DNA from: Gemmatales bacterium
Lineage (GTDB): Bacteria > Planctomycetota > Planctomycetia > Gemmatales > Gemmataceae
Assembly: GCA_026004675.1 (NCBI GenBank)
Contig: BPJP01000002.1
Location: 124,001 to 188,000 of the forward strand
Length of the DNA: 64,000 nucleotides
Reading direction: 5' to 3'
A program made the position numbers and the translations under genes. Shown piece after piece: positions 41,150 to 51,357 of this stretch. How positions within the stretch are numbered: position 1 is the stretch's first letter; the number at the start of each line of letters is the position of its first letter. The notes under the pieces are model-generated. The model did no database searches and had not been told where the DNA came from. It saw nothing but the letters and a program-made list of their open reading frames with translations.

Positions 41150-42604
41150 ATGAAAAACCAATCGACCGAATTGTTGTTCGAGTTGAGCCGATCAGGCCGA
41201 CGTTGCCATCGCTTGCCCCAGGTTGACTTGCCGATCGGGCCAGCGGAGGAGCTGATCCCCAGCGATTTTCTTGCGGCTGCCCCCCCTGCCTTGCCGGAAG
41301 TCGGGGAGATCGACCTCATTCGGCACTTTGTCAATCTGTCAGCTCGGAATATGTCGATCGATACGAATTTCTATCCGCTCGGCTCATGCACAATGAAATA
41401 CAACCCCAAAAGGCATGAGCGACTTAGTGCGTTGCCGGGGCTGGCCGACCTGCATCCCTTGACACCGGACGAGGCCAGCCAGGGGATGTTGCAGATTCTC
41501 TGGGAGTTGCAAAACATTCTGGCCGAAATCGCCGGGCTGCATGCCGTTTCGCTCCAACCAGCGGCAGGAGCGCACGGCGAATTGACGGCTCTGCTCGTGG
41601 CCGCCGCCTACTTCCGCGATCGCGGGGAAAAACGATCGCGCGTATTGATTCCCGATAGCGCCCACGGCACCAATCCCGCGAGTGCCGTTATCGCCGGCTT
41701 CGATGTCGTAAGTGTCAAAAGCAACAACAAGGGGCTTACCGATCTCGATGATCTCAAAGCCAAGCTCGACGAGCGCACGGCCGTCTTCATGATCACCAAT
41801 CCCAACACGCTTGGTTTGTTCGACGATCAAATCCAGACGATTACGGAAATGCTTCACGGCCATGGCGCCCTGGTCTATCTCGACGGCGCGAATATGAACG
41901 CCATTCTAGGCAAGACCCGCCCCGGCGATTTCGGAATCGACATGATGCACTACAACGTGCACAAGACATTTACCGGCCCCCACGGCGCTGGCGGACCAGG
42001 CGCTGGTCCGATTGCCGTTCGTCACACGTTGGACGAGTATTTGCCGGCACCGGTCGTCGTCAAAGTCGGCGACGAGTATCGACTGGACAACGACCGCCCG
42101 AAGTCGATCGGACGAGTGCGGAGCTTTTTCGGCAATGTTGGCATCTTGTTGCGCGGTTATTTCTACATTCGCACTCTCGGTCCCGACGGTCTGAGAGAAG
42201 TCACTGAAAACGCCGTCCTGAATGCCAATTATCTGCTCGCTTGCCTCAAACATGCCTATGACGTTCCGTACGGCGATCGCTGCATGCACGAATTCGTGGC
42301 GAGCGCCAAGGCGTTGCGTAAAGAGCGCAAGATCAGCGCCATGGACGTTGCCAAAAGGCTGTTGGATTTCGGCTATCACGCTCCGACGGTCTATTTCCCG
42401 CTGGTTGTGCCCGAGGCTTTAATGATCGAACCAACCGAAACGGAAAGCAAAGAGACGCTTGATGGATTCGCGGCTGCCATGTTGCAGATCAAAGACGAAG
42501 ACCCCGAGTTTCTTGCCCAGGCGCCGCACACCTTGGGCATCAGCCGGCCTAACGAAGTGCAGGCAGCCAAAACACCCAAGTTGACCTGGAAGCCTTCCTC
42601 GTAA
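41150..42604 (+). CDS. gcvPB: Glycine dehydrogenase (decarboxylating) subunit 2
   Basis: 484 residues from the ATG at 41150 (MKNQSTELLFELS); an ATG three codons earlier is also possible. The PLP lysine motif HYNVHKTFTGPHGAGGPG and the upstream SLQPAAGAHGELTALLVAAAYF and PDSAHGTNPASA blocks are intact. The protein is the C-terminal half of split P-protein, which pairs with GcvPA to decarboxylate glycine in the glycine cleavage system. gcvPA, gcvT and gcvH are not in the window, so the genes are dispersed. The preceding glycosyltransferase ends 172 bases upstream. Confidence 0.93.
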   Translation: MKNQSTELLFELSRSGRRCHRLPQVDLPIGPAEELIPSDFLAAAPPALPEVGEIDLIRHFVNLSARNMSIDTNFYPLGSCTMKYNPKRHERLSALPGLADLHPLTPDEASQGMLQILWELQNILAEIAGLHAVSLQPAAGAHGELTALLVAAAYFRDRGEKRSRVLIPDSAHGTNPASAVIAGFDVVSVKSNNKGLTDLDDLKAKLDERTAVFMITNPNTLGLFDDQIQTITEMLHGHGALVYLDGANMNAILGKTRPGDFGIDMMHYNVHKTFTGPHGAGGPGAGPIAVRHTLDEYLPAPVVVKVGDEYRLDNDRPKSIGRVRSFFGNVGILLRGYFYIRTLGPDGLREVTENAVLNANYLLACLKHAYDVPYGDRCMHEFVASAKALRKERKISAMDVAKRLLDFGYHAPTVYFPLVVPEALMIEPTETESKETLDGFAAAMLQIKDEDPEFLAQAPHTLGISRPNEVQAAKTPKLTWKPSS

Positions 42605-42685
42605 CTGGACATCATTCTCATCGTGTTCAAAACTGGATGAAGGACGAACAATCGCGACGGTCATCGGATCGAGGGTTCCTGGAAC

Positions 42686-43744
42686 ATGCACGACGCTTCT
42701 CACGCCTTCTTGAAAGAATTGCTCACTACCCCCAGTCCATCCGGTTTCGAGCGCCCGATCCAGGACGTCGTTCGTTCGTGGGCGAAACCTCTGGCTGACT
42801 CGGTGCATACCGACCGGCATGGGAACGTGATAGCCGCCATCAATCCGGCAGGTAAACCCCGCGTGATGCTGGCCGGCCATTGCGATCAGATCGGACTGAT
42901 GGTACAGCATATCGATGAAAACGGCTTTCTCTATGTCCAGCCTATCGGCGGTTGGGACATGCAAATCCTGCTCGGCCAGAACCTCACCGTCTGGACACGC
43001 CAAGGGGGCATTCCCGCCGTTCTTTCACGGAAAGCACCGCATCTGCTTACCAATGACGAACGCAATAAAACGCCGCAATTCACCGATGTTTGGGTCGATA
43101 TCGGTGTCAAAGACCGCAAAGAAGCGGAAGAACTGGTTACTCCGGGCGACCCGATTACTCCCGCGCTGGCATATCGCGATCTGCGGAACAACATCGCGGC
43201 ATCGCCCGCAATGGATGATAAGGTCGGTGTGTGGGTCGTCATGGAGACCCTGCGTTTGTTGAAAGGGCGAGAGTTGTCGGCGGCCGTTTTTTGTGTTTCG
43301 ACCGTGCAAGAAGAGATCGGTTTGCGCGGTGCCAAAACCAGCGCCTTTGGCGTCGACCCGGATATCGGCATCGCCGTCGATGTCACCCACGCCACCGACA
43401 CGCCCGGGAGCGAAAAGAAACAAGTTGGAGAAACGAAACTTGGCGGAGGTCCGGCCCTGTTTCGGGGTGCCAATGTGAATCCCCACGTGTTTGAACGCCT
43501 GGAACAAACCGCCAAGAAGTTTCAGATTCCGGTGCAAATAAAAGGAGCGCCGCGCGCGACCGGTACCGACGCCAACGTCATTCAACTCAATCGCGAAGGA
43601 GTCGCCACCGGGCTGGTCGGTATTCCCAATCGCTATATGCACAGTCCCGTCGAATTGGTCAGCCTCGACGATCTGGAAGCTGCCGCCATTTTGTTAACGG
43701 AATTCTGCGCCTCCATTTCGCCGGACATGGATTGGACGCCTTGA
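42686..43744 (+). CDS. M42-family metallopeptidase
   Basis: 352 residues. The family blocks are intact: LLTTPSPSGFERPIQDVVRSW, GNVIAAINPAGKPRVMLAGHCDQIGLMV (first metal His), ASPAMDDKVGVWVVMETL, STVQEEIGLRGAKTSAFGVDPDIGIAVDVTHATDTPG and IPNRYMHSPVELVSLDDLEA (last metal His). From family knowledge it is a dimetal aminopeptidase that forms large tetrahedral particles and removes N-terminal residues. It follows gcvPB by 81 bases and may share its transcript. Confidence 0.92.
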   Translation: MHDASHAFLKELLTTPSPSGFERPIQDVVRSWAKPLADSVHTDRHGNVIAAINPAGKPRVMLAGHCDQIGLMVQHIDENGFLYVQPIGGWDMQILLGQNLTVWTRQGGIPAVLSRKAPHLLTNDERNKTPQFTDVWVDIGVKDRKEAEELVTPGDPITPALAYRDLRNNIAASPAMDDKVGVWVVMETLRLLKGRELSAAVFCVSTVQEEIGLRGAKTSAFGVDPDIGIAVDVTHATDTPGSEKKQVGETKLGGGPALFRGANVNPHVFERLEQTAKKFQIPVQIKGAPRATGTDANVIQLNREGVATGLVGIPNRYMHSPVELVSLDDLEAAAILLTEFCASISPDMDWTP

Positions 43745-43756
43745 CGAGTCGCCGGG

Positions 43757-44989
43757 TTATTTGCCTGCGATATCCAGACAATAGATGCTGACCTGATCAC
43801 GAACAAAAAGCTTCTTGTCGGCGATGGTCGGCATGGTTGCGTAGCGGTCTTTTTGCAGCAGTCGGACGCGTCCCTTTTCCTGATAACCGACAGGTGAAGC
43901 GGCAGCAACAACCACATCGCCGGCAGCGGTGGTAATCCACAAATGCCCGTCGGCCAATGCAAGATTGGCTTTGCCGAATCGTTCCCGAAACCAGCCCAAC
44001 CGGCCCGTCTTGATCTTCAGGCAGCGCAAGTTGGACGGGACGTTGTATTCGCCGTCGAAGCCGAACAAATGTTCGCCGTGCACCACCGAATTGGCCCAGT
44101 AGTTGATCATCAAGCTTTTCGGTCCTTTGCTTTGCCAAACGATGGTGGGCTTCGATTTTCCTGTCAGTTTGAAAAAGGCACAGCCGACTTTCTCTCCGGA
44201 GCTGACGAACAGCCCGTCGCCGACATTCAACGGCGTCGCGATATTCACGTCGTATTCGGTTTTCCAGGGAATTTTCCAGTATTCCTGCCCGGTCGCCGGG
44301 TTGAGAGCGGTGAGACCAGGTGCGGTAAACACAATCAGCAGTCGCGTTCCATTCGATGTGGCGACGATGGGCGACGCGTAGGCGGCTTTGTCTTTTCCCG
44401 TTCGCCAAACGACCTTTCCGGTTTCTTTGTCAAGAGCCGCGACCCCGCCTTGCAAACCGGGCAGAACATAGACCAGCTTTCCGTCAACCAGAGGGGAAGC
44501 CGAGAGTCCCCACGAAATGTTTTTGGTGTGGAAAGTGTCGAAGAGATTCTGTGACCACAGCACCTTGCCGGTGTTCTTGTCGAGGCCAGCGAACTGCCCA
44601 TTGACGGATTGGACAAAGACGCGATCGCCATCGACGGTTGGCGTTGCCCGAGGTCCATTGCCGTACTGATTTTTGTACGCCGGACCGAGCCGATACGTCC
44701 AGGCGGTCTTGCCGTCTTTAACGTCGAGCGCAAGGACAAGTTCGTCGTCGCCTCGCTGCACCAGGGTGAACGCGCGACCTCCGACCACAGCGATCGATGC
44801 GTACCCTTCGCCACCCGGTACTTTCCATAGCACTTTTGGTCCGTTTTTCGGCCAGGTCGTCAACAAACCGGTTTCAGGCGAAGCCCCGTTACGCAGCGGA
44901 CCGAGAAATTGAGGCCAATCGGCAGCCGATACCGAGGAAGCCGTCATCACGAATAGCAACGACGAAATCGTTCTGTGCAAGGCAGTCAC
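43757..44989 (-). CDS. Secreted PQQ-type beta-propeller protein
   Basis: 410 residues with a signal peptide (MTALHRTISSLLFVMTASSVSA). Tandem propeller blades end in W-type motifs: TGKVLWSQ, TGKVVWRTG, TGQEYWKIP and KTGRLGWFRE. The start ADWPQFLGPLRNG is a frequent beginning of planctomycete outer-membrane-assembly-like PQQ proteins. No PQQ-binding dehydrogenase residues are evident, so it is more likely a binding or scaffold propeller than an enzyme. Confidence 0.88.
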   Translation of the reverse strand: MTALHRTISSLLFVMTASSVSAADWPQFLGPLRNGASPETGLLTTWPKNGPKVLWKVPGGEGYASIAVVGGRAFTLVQRGDDELVLALDVKDGKTAWTYRLGPAYKNQYGNGPRATPTVDGDRVFVQSVNGQFAGLDKNTGKVLWSQNLFDTFHTKNISWGLSASPLVDGKLVYVLPGLQGGVAALDKETGKVVWRTGKDKAAYASPIVATSNGTRLLIVFTAPGLTALNPATGQEYWKIPWKTEYDVNIATPLNVGDGLFVSSGEKVGCAFFKLTGKSKPTIVWQSKGPKSLMINYWANSVVHGEHLFGFDGEYNVPSNLRCLKIKTGRLGWFRERFGKANLALADGHLWITTAAGDVVVAAASPVGYQEKGRVRLLQKDRYATMPTIADKKLFVRDQVSIYCLDIAGK

Positions 44990-45256
44990 TCAACGTTCTC
45001 CCGTTCATGGACCATGGCATCTCTTTCCGGAATGTAACACCAGTTCACAAGCGTGGCAAAGGAAATGGTCTTTGGATTGCCAGCAATTTGCCATCGGAGC
45101 GGGACGCATCCCGTTCGGTCTGTGACGATTTTGCCAGTTGTAAGAATTGGCGAAAACGGGCGATTCGCCATTTACGCAGGATTCGGGCAGACAATCGGCA
45201 GGGATCGCGCGAAAATCGGCTGGTTGCCGATCCTTCCATCTGTTTTTCGGTGTGTT

Positions 45257-46807
45257 ATGAATCGACGATCCTGTTTGGTTGGCTTGGCATTGCTCTTGGT
45301 TGTTGTGTTGGCCATCGGTCTTCCTGTTGGTCTGCTGCTTTTCGCTCAACCTCCGTCGCTGGTGGAACCCTTTTCCGCACCAGCGCGAGTGGATGCGGTT
45401 CCATGTGTCGAAGACCTTCCGGTTCCGGTTGTGGCAGTGCGCGTTCGCGTTGCGCCGTGTGCTGCTCCTGGCCAGGAACTCGTTTATACCATTTGCGTCG
45501 AGAATCAGTCGCAGGCGGCGGCTCATCATGTGCTGGTCCGCAATCCTTTACCACAGCATGCCCGGTTTGTTCGCGCAGAGCCGCCGCCGACTTCGCAACA
45601 GCCAGAGTTGGTCTGGAGTCTGGGTACGCTTGCGCCGTGCGCCTGCAAGACAATCACCCTGGTGTTGAGTCCTACCGGCACAGGCGACATCGAGAATTGT
45701 GCCCGCGTTCAGTTCGAGCACGGCCAGTGTGTTTGCACCAGAATCGTTCGTCCCGAATTGGACGTGTGCAAATCAGGTCCGCACCAGGCCATTCTCTACG
45801 ATGTGTTGAAGTATTGCATCAAAGTCACGAACACCGGGGCGGTAGCGGTGAACGGAGTTCGGCTGACCGACACGTTGCCGCCACAATTGGAGCACGCCAG
45901 CGGCCAGACGAAATTGACATGGGACATCGGCAGACTCGGTCCGGGGGAATCCCGTTGCGTCGAGTATGAAGTCGTTGCCAAAGGGGTTGGGCGTTTTTGT
46001 AATCGCACTGTGGCCACAGCGGAAGGCGGTTTGCGCAAAGAAGCCGAATCGTGCGTCGAGGTCGGCGAAGCCAAATTGCAGATGTCGAAAACGGGACCTG
46101 CCCAGCGCTATGTCAATTTACCGGCGACGTATCTCATCACCGTTGTCAACTCTGGTTCCGCACCGCTGCAAGACGTCATCATCACCGATACGATTCCGGC
46201 CGGGCTGACGTTTCTTCGCGCCAGCGAGGGGGGACAGTTTCTACCTCAGCCCCAGCCAGCGGAGACCACTGGCACGGTTCAGTGGCGGATTCCTCTTCTC
46301 GGAGCCGGCCAAAGCAAGACCGTGGAACTCGTGTTACGAGCCGACCGTACCGGCCGCTTCTGCAATCGGGCCAAGGCCCAGGCTGGACGAGGTTTGACGG
46401 CGGAAGGAGAAGTTTGTACCGATTTTCTCGGCGTTTCCGCTCTGTTGCTGGAAGTCGTCGACCTCGATGATCCTGTCGAAGTCGGGGCGGAAACGCGCTA
46501 TGTCATCATCGTCCGGAACCAGGGAACGGAACGCGCCACCAATGTCCGCATTCAAGCGCTGGCACCCAAGCAAATGGCGATTGTTCGCGTAACGGGACCG
46601 GCCGACCACAAAAAAGAAGGGCAACGCGTTCTCTTTTTTCCCTTGCAACTGCAGCCGCAGGGCGAAGCCCGTTATGAAGTCTATACGAAAATGCTCGAGC
46701 CTGGCGACGTACGCTTTCAAGTCGAAATGACCGCCGACCAATTGAAGTCGGGACCGGTTCGCGAACAAGAAAGCACAACCATTTACCGCGATATCCGCAA
46801 CCGCTAA
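45257..46807 (+). CDS. DUF11-repeat surface protein
   Basis: 516 residues from the ATG at 45257, which opens MNRRSCLVGLALLLVVVLAIG, a signal anchor. Four Ig-like DUF11 units follow, each with a conserved turn such as YTICVENQSQAAAHHVLVRNPLP, YCIKVTNTGAVAVNGVRLTDTLP, YLITVVNSGSAPLQDVIITDTIPAGL and YVIIVRNQGTERATNVRIQALAP. Many Cys residues (CACKTI, CVCTRI) could form disulfides between units. Such proteins form extended rods on the planctomycete surface. It ends five bases before the convergent transglutaminase gene. Confidence 0.88.
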   Translation: MNRRSCLVGLALLLVVVLAIGLPVGLLLFAQPPSLVEPFSAPARVDAVPCVEDLPVPVVAVRVRVAPCAAPGQELVYTICVENQSQAAAHHVLVRNPLPQHARFVRAEPPPTSQQPELVWSLGTLAPCACKTITLVLSPTGTGDIENCARVQFEHGQCVCTRIVRPELDVCKSGPHQAILYDVLKYCIKVTNTGAVAVNGVRLTDTLPPQLEHASGQTKLTWDIGRLGPGESRCVEYEVVAKGVGRFCNRTVATAEGGLRKEAESCVEVGEAKLQMSKTGPAQRYVNLPATYLITVVNSGSAPLQDVIITDTIPAGLTFLRASEGGQFLPQPQPAETTGTVQWRIPLLGAGQSKTVELVLRADRTGRFCNRAKAQAGRGLTAEGEVCTDFLGVSALLLEVVDLDDPVEVGAETRYVIIVRNQGTERATNVRIQALAPKQMAIVRVTGPADHKKEGQRVLFFPLQLQPQGEARYEVYTKMLEPGDVRFQVEMTADQLKSGPVREQESTTIYRDIRNR

Positions 46808-46812
46808 GCGCT

Positions 46813-49071
46813 TCATGCTGGCACGGACACACCAGCGCCCAAAACGGATTCCAACTGCTCGAGACGGGCATCAAGCATCTGCCAGGCGTCAGCGCTGACG
46901 GCCGTTCGGCTGAAGCAGTGCCGATAGAGCAACTCGCTGATTCGTTCTGGCAAATCAGCGAAGGCTGCAGTGTGCGGCGACCGCTGCAATTCCTCGCCCA
47001 AAGCTGTCGCAAATTCCTGCGGCGTTTGTCCCTTTCGAGGAGAAAGGTCAAAATAGCGCTGGCTCACCTCGAGCAAACGAGCGTACGACCGGATGCCAGC
47101 ACAAGTCACCTGCCGACCGGCTTGTTTCCTTCGTCGCCGCCATAACCAGATGCCCAGGACCAAGAACGCCGACGAATAGCAGACGACCTGTTCAATGGGC
47201 GGCGTACGCTTCGTCCAGTCGATGAAATAAACCCAGTTGTCGGCCGGCGACAGGACGTACCAAAGAGTCTGGCCGACCTTCTGGCGCTGATAGCTTCCGA
47301 AATCGATGACATAATCTCTCCAGATATCATTCGTTGTTTGCGACCAGCCGAACCAGAATCGCGACCACCACGAACGACCGAAAAGGAGTCTTTCATCCTG
47401 CGGCGTAGGATCGAGCGTCAGCCAATGCCATGTTACCTCCTCACCCTGGCGGCGTGGCACGAGCGCCTCCACCCAGCTGTGAGCGTGCCGTTGCCTGATC
47501 AGATAACGGCCGGTATCGTCGAGCGCTTCGGCGCCGCGAAAGCCGACTACGATACGACTGCGGATATTGCACGAACGCAGCATCAATGCCAGTCCCGAGG
47601 CGAAGCGACTGCAATGGCCCGATTTGACGTTACGCAAGAAATCCTCTGTCGGATCGAGCGACAGATTCCGCCGTTGCAATTCAAGGGAGTAGTGGAATGC
47701 GCCCGAGCGGGCCAGATAATCTGTCAGCGCGCGGGCCACTTTTTCCCAGTTTTCCGGCAAAATATGGGCCACGCCGTTTTGAAACACCACGTCATCTGCG
47801 GCAAGTTTCCCTTCGATTTGCAAGCGACGCAACAATTCCACCGTCCATTCCCGAATCCCCACAACAGGTTGCTGCAAATAGGGGTCGTCCATCAATTGGT
47901 CGATCGGCAATGCCGGGCCGAGGCCTTCCTCCTCAGTTGGGGAGACGATCTGACGGTAGACGTATCTTCCCGGCGGAAGGTGGAGCAGCGGCAGCAACGT
48001 CCCCTCTTGTTTACGAAACAGTGCTTCGACAGGAATGTCGGGCTGGTCAACGAGAATCGGTATCGACCCGTCGGCAGGAAAAGATACCGGGTCCGCGACG
48101 AAGACGCTTTCGGCCTTAGGCAAAACAACGGTAAACCGGATCACCAAAGCGTCCTCGGCGAGCGCCGAAAAGGGAGTTTCATTCCGACGGTTTGCGTCGA
48201 CTTCTCCGCCTCTCCAGGGGCGCAATACTTCGGATCGGTTGAACCATTTGCCGTTCTGATAATGGTCCATGACGCTGCCCCGCCAGCGTTGCTGCGGCGA
48301 CAAGTCGTTCTTCGGTCGACCATCAACGGTTTTGGCAACGATTTCAAAAGCTGGCTGGCTGCTAAGGTAGAGCCGACCACTGCGGTTCAAATCCATCCCT
48401 TCGGAATAGCCTGAAACCAAACGATGGCGCGTTGTCAAGGTATAGGGGTCCCATTGCGAATCCGTACGCGGCAAAACAATGAGCAGAATGGCGGCTCCGA
48501 AGATGGTACCCAAAGCCCAGATGCACGAGCGAAAGAGCATAGGCTGCCTTGTGTGTGTCCGCTGCCGGTCTATCCGTTGTGTTCGTTGCAGATAGAACAG
48601 CGACAGGGACCAAAGCGCCAGCACCAGATAGGAAAAAAGCAAAACGCTGTACAATGCTTCGACGGCGAAGACGCTCGCCAGGACAACTTCCATCAGCGAT
48701 ATCAGGTACAGCCACCAGTAGTCAGCGACGCTTTTCAGACGCGAGCATTTTGCGACCATCAACAACATCAAGACTGGTCCAAGATAAGGCAAGAACAGAG
48801 ACGGACCACGCGCTGCCGCCGATAGCTGATACAAGTGAAAAGCCATCCAACAGCCGGCGCCGGCAAAGACGAGAACGCCAATCAAATTGGCTGTGCCCAA
48901 TGACATCTGCCAGCGGCCGCTGATCGTGTAGGACAAGGCCAACAAACCCAGAATGGTCAAGACGAACCATTCCATGCCTGGGAAAAACTTGCTCTCGGTA
49001 AAACCCAGGCAGATCGTTGCTGCCGCCAGCGTCAGCAGCACGCTGATCCGAAACTGGCGATCATCCCTCAT
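46813..49071 (-). CDS. Transmembrane transglutaminase-like protein (DUF3488/TgpA type)
   Basis: 752 residues from the ATG at 49071, with AGGAGGA eight bases upstream. It overlaps the end of the DUF58 gene by 11 bases. The first 190 residues hold about six membrane helices. The outside papain-like core has the triad: Cys in SGHCSRFASGLALMLRS, His in HAHSWVEAL and Asp in WLTLDPTPQ. A last membrane helix (QVVCYSSAFLVLGIWLW) and a cytoplasmic tail of the DUF4129 kind (FDLSPRKGQTPQEFATAL) finish it. Together with MoxR and DUF58 genes it forms a known three-gene module, linked to envelope or protein-crosslink functions. Confidence 0.92.
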   Translation of the reverse strand: MRDDRQFRISVLLTLAAATICLGFTESKFFPGMEWFVLTILGLLALSYTISGRWQMSLGTANLIGVLVFAGAGCWMAFHLYQLSAAARGPSLFLPYLGPVLMLLMVAKCSRLKSVADYWWLYLISLMEVVLASVFAVEALYSVLLFSYLVLALWSLSLFYLQRTQRIDRQRTHTRQPMLFRSCIWALGTIFGAAILLIVLPRTDSQWDPYTLTTRHRLVSGYSEGMDLNRSGRLYLSSQPAFEIVAKTVDGRPKNDLSPQQRWRGSVMDHYQNGKWFNRSEVLRPWRGGEVDANRRNETPFSALAEDALVIRFTVVLPKAESVFVADPVSFPADGSIPILVDQPDIPVEALFRKQEGTLLPLLHLPPGRYVYRQIVSPTEEEGLGPALPIDQLMDDPYLQQPVVGIREWTVELLRRLQIEGKLAADDVVFQNGVAHILPENWEKVARALTDYLARSGAFHYSLELQRRNLSLDPTEDFLRNVKSGHCSRFASGLALMLRSCNIRSRIVVGFRGAEALDDTGRYLIRQRHAHSWVEALVPRRQGEEVTWHWLTLDPTPQDERLLFGRSWWSRFWFGWSQTTNDIWRDYVIDFGSYQRQKVGQTLWYVLSPADNWVYFIDWTKRTPPIEQVVCYSSAFLVLGIWLWRRRRKQAGRQVTCAGIRSYARLLEVSQRYFDLSPRKGQTPQEFATALGEELQRSPHTAAFADLPERISELLYRHCFSRTAVSADAWQMLDARLEQLESVLGAGVSVPA

Positions 49072-50212
49072 CGACGACTTCCTCCTGGCAAATCGCAGGC
49101 GGCTCATAAAAGTCGAAGTCAGCCAGTCGAGCCGATTCCAGAATCACACATGGCAGATTCAGCTCGTCACGGATGCGATCAGCACCATCAGCGAATCCAG
49201 ACAGTATCACAATGATCGGGCCGGCTGGCAACACCATCGAACGCAGACGATCGAGAAGCAGATCGACATTCGGCTTGGGTCCTCCTTGCGTCAAGGCGAG
49301 ACATTCGAGGTAATCGAACTCGCAGTCCGGCGAGGCGATGCTGTCGAAGATGACCGGAGCGCATTCTTCAGCGACGGCTAGCATTAGCCGCCTTCCTCCC
49401 GGTCGGCAGCAAGTGGAGCACAGGGTGGCCGCCAAAGAAACGGCCTGCTCTAAATGCGTTGTCGCTTCGATCGATGGCGTTTCCGGCAACCAGGGAATCA
49501 AAACGACGCTCATTTCGTTGGTGCTCGTGCTTTCGAATTCGCGAACCATAAGATTGCCTTGCCGGGCGGAAGTTCGCCAATGAATCCAGCGGGGACTGTC
49601 ACCGTCGCGAAATTCGCGCAGCCCTTGAAAATCGCCGGTGGCGACGACAGGACGGCGGATCGAAGGCAGAGATTGTTGCCTTTCGAAATCCGCCTGGTGA
49701 AAACGCTGTAACCGGTCGACTTCGAGTTGGCCCAAAGCCGGTAGAACCAGCATGCCGTACTCACCATCCAGCCAACGCCAGCGCTGTACCAGTCCAAACG
49801 GATGGCCTCCTTTGATCTGAAAACGTGTGAAAGAATACCAGCCTCGACGCGGGATCACGTGTTGCTTTTGCCGGCGCAAGCATTCGAATGCATCCAGGCG
49901 GACAACGAAGATCGGCGACCATGTGATGATCTCGATTCCGAAGCAGGTTTTCGGCGAGCGGTTGTGAATTTCGACCTCATAGGAAAAAGGCGTGCCCGCG
50001 AAGATGGGTTGGCGATAGTGCAGACGAACATCCAAGGACTGGAGCCGGCGTCCCGCCAATATCAGGTTCATCAACCAGACGACGAACATGGCATAGCCAA
50101 GAAGCATGACGAGATTGATGGATTTGTAAACTCCCGTCAGGCTTAAGACCGATGCGATCACCAGCCAAATCCAGCCTTCAGTGGTCACGCGCACGCGGAC
50201 GCGACGTCGCAT
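49061..50212 (-). CDS. DUF58 domain protein
   Basis: 383 residues. Two membrane helices near the start (LVIASVLSLTGVYKSINLVMLLGYAMFVVWLMNLILA) precede a beta-rich part and the DUF58 hallmark GDSPRWIHWRTSARQGNLMVREFE. The C-terminal half resembles a vWA-like fold without a full MIDAS. It lies between the MoxR ATPase (51 bases upstream) and the transglutaminase-like gene (overlapping), the common order. MoxR ATPases with vWA-like partners act as metal-insertion or assembly chaperones. Confidence 0.9.
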   Translation of the reverse strand: MRRRVRVRVTTEGWIWLVIASVLSLTGVYKSINLVMLLGYAMFVVWLMNLILAGRRLQSLDVRLHYRQPIFAGTPFSYEVEIHNRSPKTCFGIEIITWSPIFVVRLDAFECLRRQKQHVIPRRGWYSFTRFQIKGGHPFGLVQRWRWLDGEYGMLVLPALGQLEVDRLQRFHQADFERQQSLPSIRRPVVATGDFQGLREFRDGDSPRWIHWRTSARQGNLMVREFESTSTNEMSVVLIPWLPETPSIEATTHLEQAVSLAATLCSTCCRPGGRRLMLAVAEECAPVIFDSIASPDCEFDYLECLALTQGGPKPNVDLLLDRLRSMVLPAGPIIVILSGFADGADRIRDELNLPCVILESARLADFDFYEPPAICQEEVVDEG

Positions 50213-50262
50213 TGCCTGATCCTCCCATTGGTTACGGACGGGACCATGATCGGCGTCGCCCT

Positions 50263-51246
50263 TTAGATCGGCACCGTGGTTTGTTCGAGAATCTGGTCGA
50301 CGATCAGTTCGGCGAGGTTTCCTTGTCCGCCGCGGCGTCCTTGGCGAGGCAAAAGCCGGTGGGAAAGTACCGGTTTCGCCAAACGTTTGACATCATCGGG
50401 AATCACATAGTCACGTCCACGGATTAGCGCTAACGCCTGTGCCGCCCTGAACAAGGCCAATGCCCCTCGCGTGCTGACTCCCAAATAAAGTCCCTCATGT
50501 CGTCGCGTAGCCTCCACTAGGTCCAGGACATATTCATTGATTCGCTCGTCGACATGAATCGTTTTGACCCGGCTTTGTAGTGCTTTGAGATCATCGGCGC
50601 AGACGACTGCTTCCAGCCGATCGATCGGTTCGCCGTTGCGATGCTGATTGAGAATCTCTTTTTCCGTTTGCCGGTCTGGGTAGCCTATCCGCAAGCGCAT
50701 CAAGAAGCGATCGAGCTGGTTCTCGGGGAGAGGGAAAGTCCCCTCGAATTCGTAGGGATTCTGGGTTGCGATGACCATGAATGGCGACGCGAGCGTTCGG
50801 GTTTCTCCGTCCACGGAAACCTGCCGATCGCTCATTGCTTCGAGCAGAGCACTTTGGGTTCGGGGTGTGGCACGATTGATTTCGTCGGCAAGGATGATCG
50901 AGGCGAACAGCGGACCTGGCTTGAAGACGAATTCGCCGCTTGGCTGGTGAAAGACGCTGATGCCGATCAAGTCGCTTGGAAGCAGATCCGGCGTAAACTG
51001 GATGCGGTGAAAGGCACAGTCGATACTTTTGGCCAAGGCGCGTGCCAGGAGGGTTTTGCCGATCCCAGGCACGTCTTCAATAAGCAAGTGACCGTCGGCA
51101 AAGAGAGCCACCAATGCCAGTTCGATGGCGTCCGGCTGGCCCAATAACACGCTGGCGATATTGTGGTGCAGCCGACTGACCATTTCGCCCGGCTGCATGG
51201 TCGACTCGTGCATCGAAGACCGATTCGTCGCGGATTGGAAATTCAT
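50263..51246 (-). CDS. MoxR-family AAA+ ATPase
   Basis: 327 residues from the ATG at 51246; a GTG just before it is possible too. Walker A is in EDVPGIGKTLLARALA, Walker B is ILADEINRATPRTQSALLEAM, sensor 1 is ATQNPYEFEGTFPLPENQLDRF and sensor 2 is the SHRLL-type C-terminal helix region. The LPSDLIG insert and EFVFKPGPLFASI are MoxR markers. It is the first gene of the MoxR-DUF58-transglutaminase operon and probably powers assembly or activation of the DUF58 partner. Confidence 0.93.
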   Translation of the reverse strand: MNFQSATNRSSMHESTMQPGEMVSRLHHNIASVLLGQPDAIELALVALFADGHLLIEDVPGIGKTLLARALAKSIDCAFHRIQFTPDLLPSDLIGISVFHQPSGEFVFKPGPLFASIILADEINRATPRTQSALLEAMSDRQVSVDGETRTLASPFMVIATQNPYEFEGTFPLPENQLDRFLMRLRIGYPDRQTEKEILNQHRNGEPIDRLEAVVCADDLKALQSRVKTIHVDERINEYVLDLVEATRRHEGLYLGVSTRGALALFRAAQALALIRGRDYVIPDDVKRLAKPVLSHRLLPRQGRRGGQGNLAELIVDQILEQTTVPI

Positions 51247-51357
51247 CACTCATGTGACTGTATCCGCTGCAGCGTGGTGTTTCAATGCGTTGAGAAAGGA
51301 AAGGATAGCGAGACGGGATGCTATCACCCTCAGAAATCACGAACTCGTTCCTTCAAA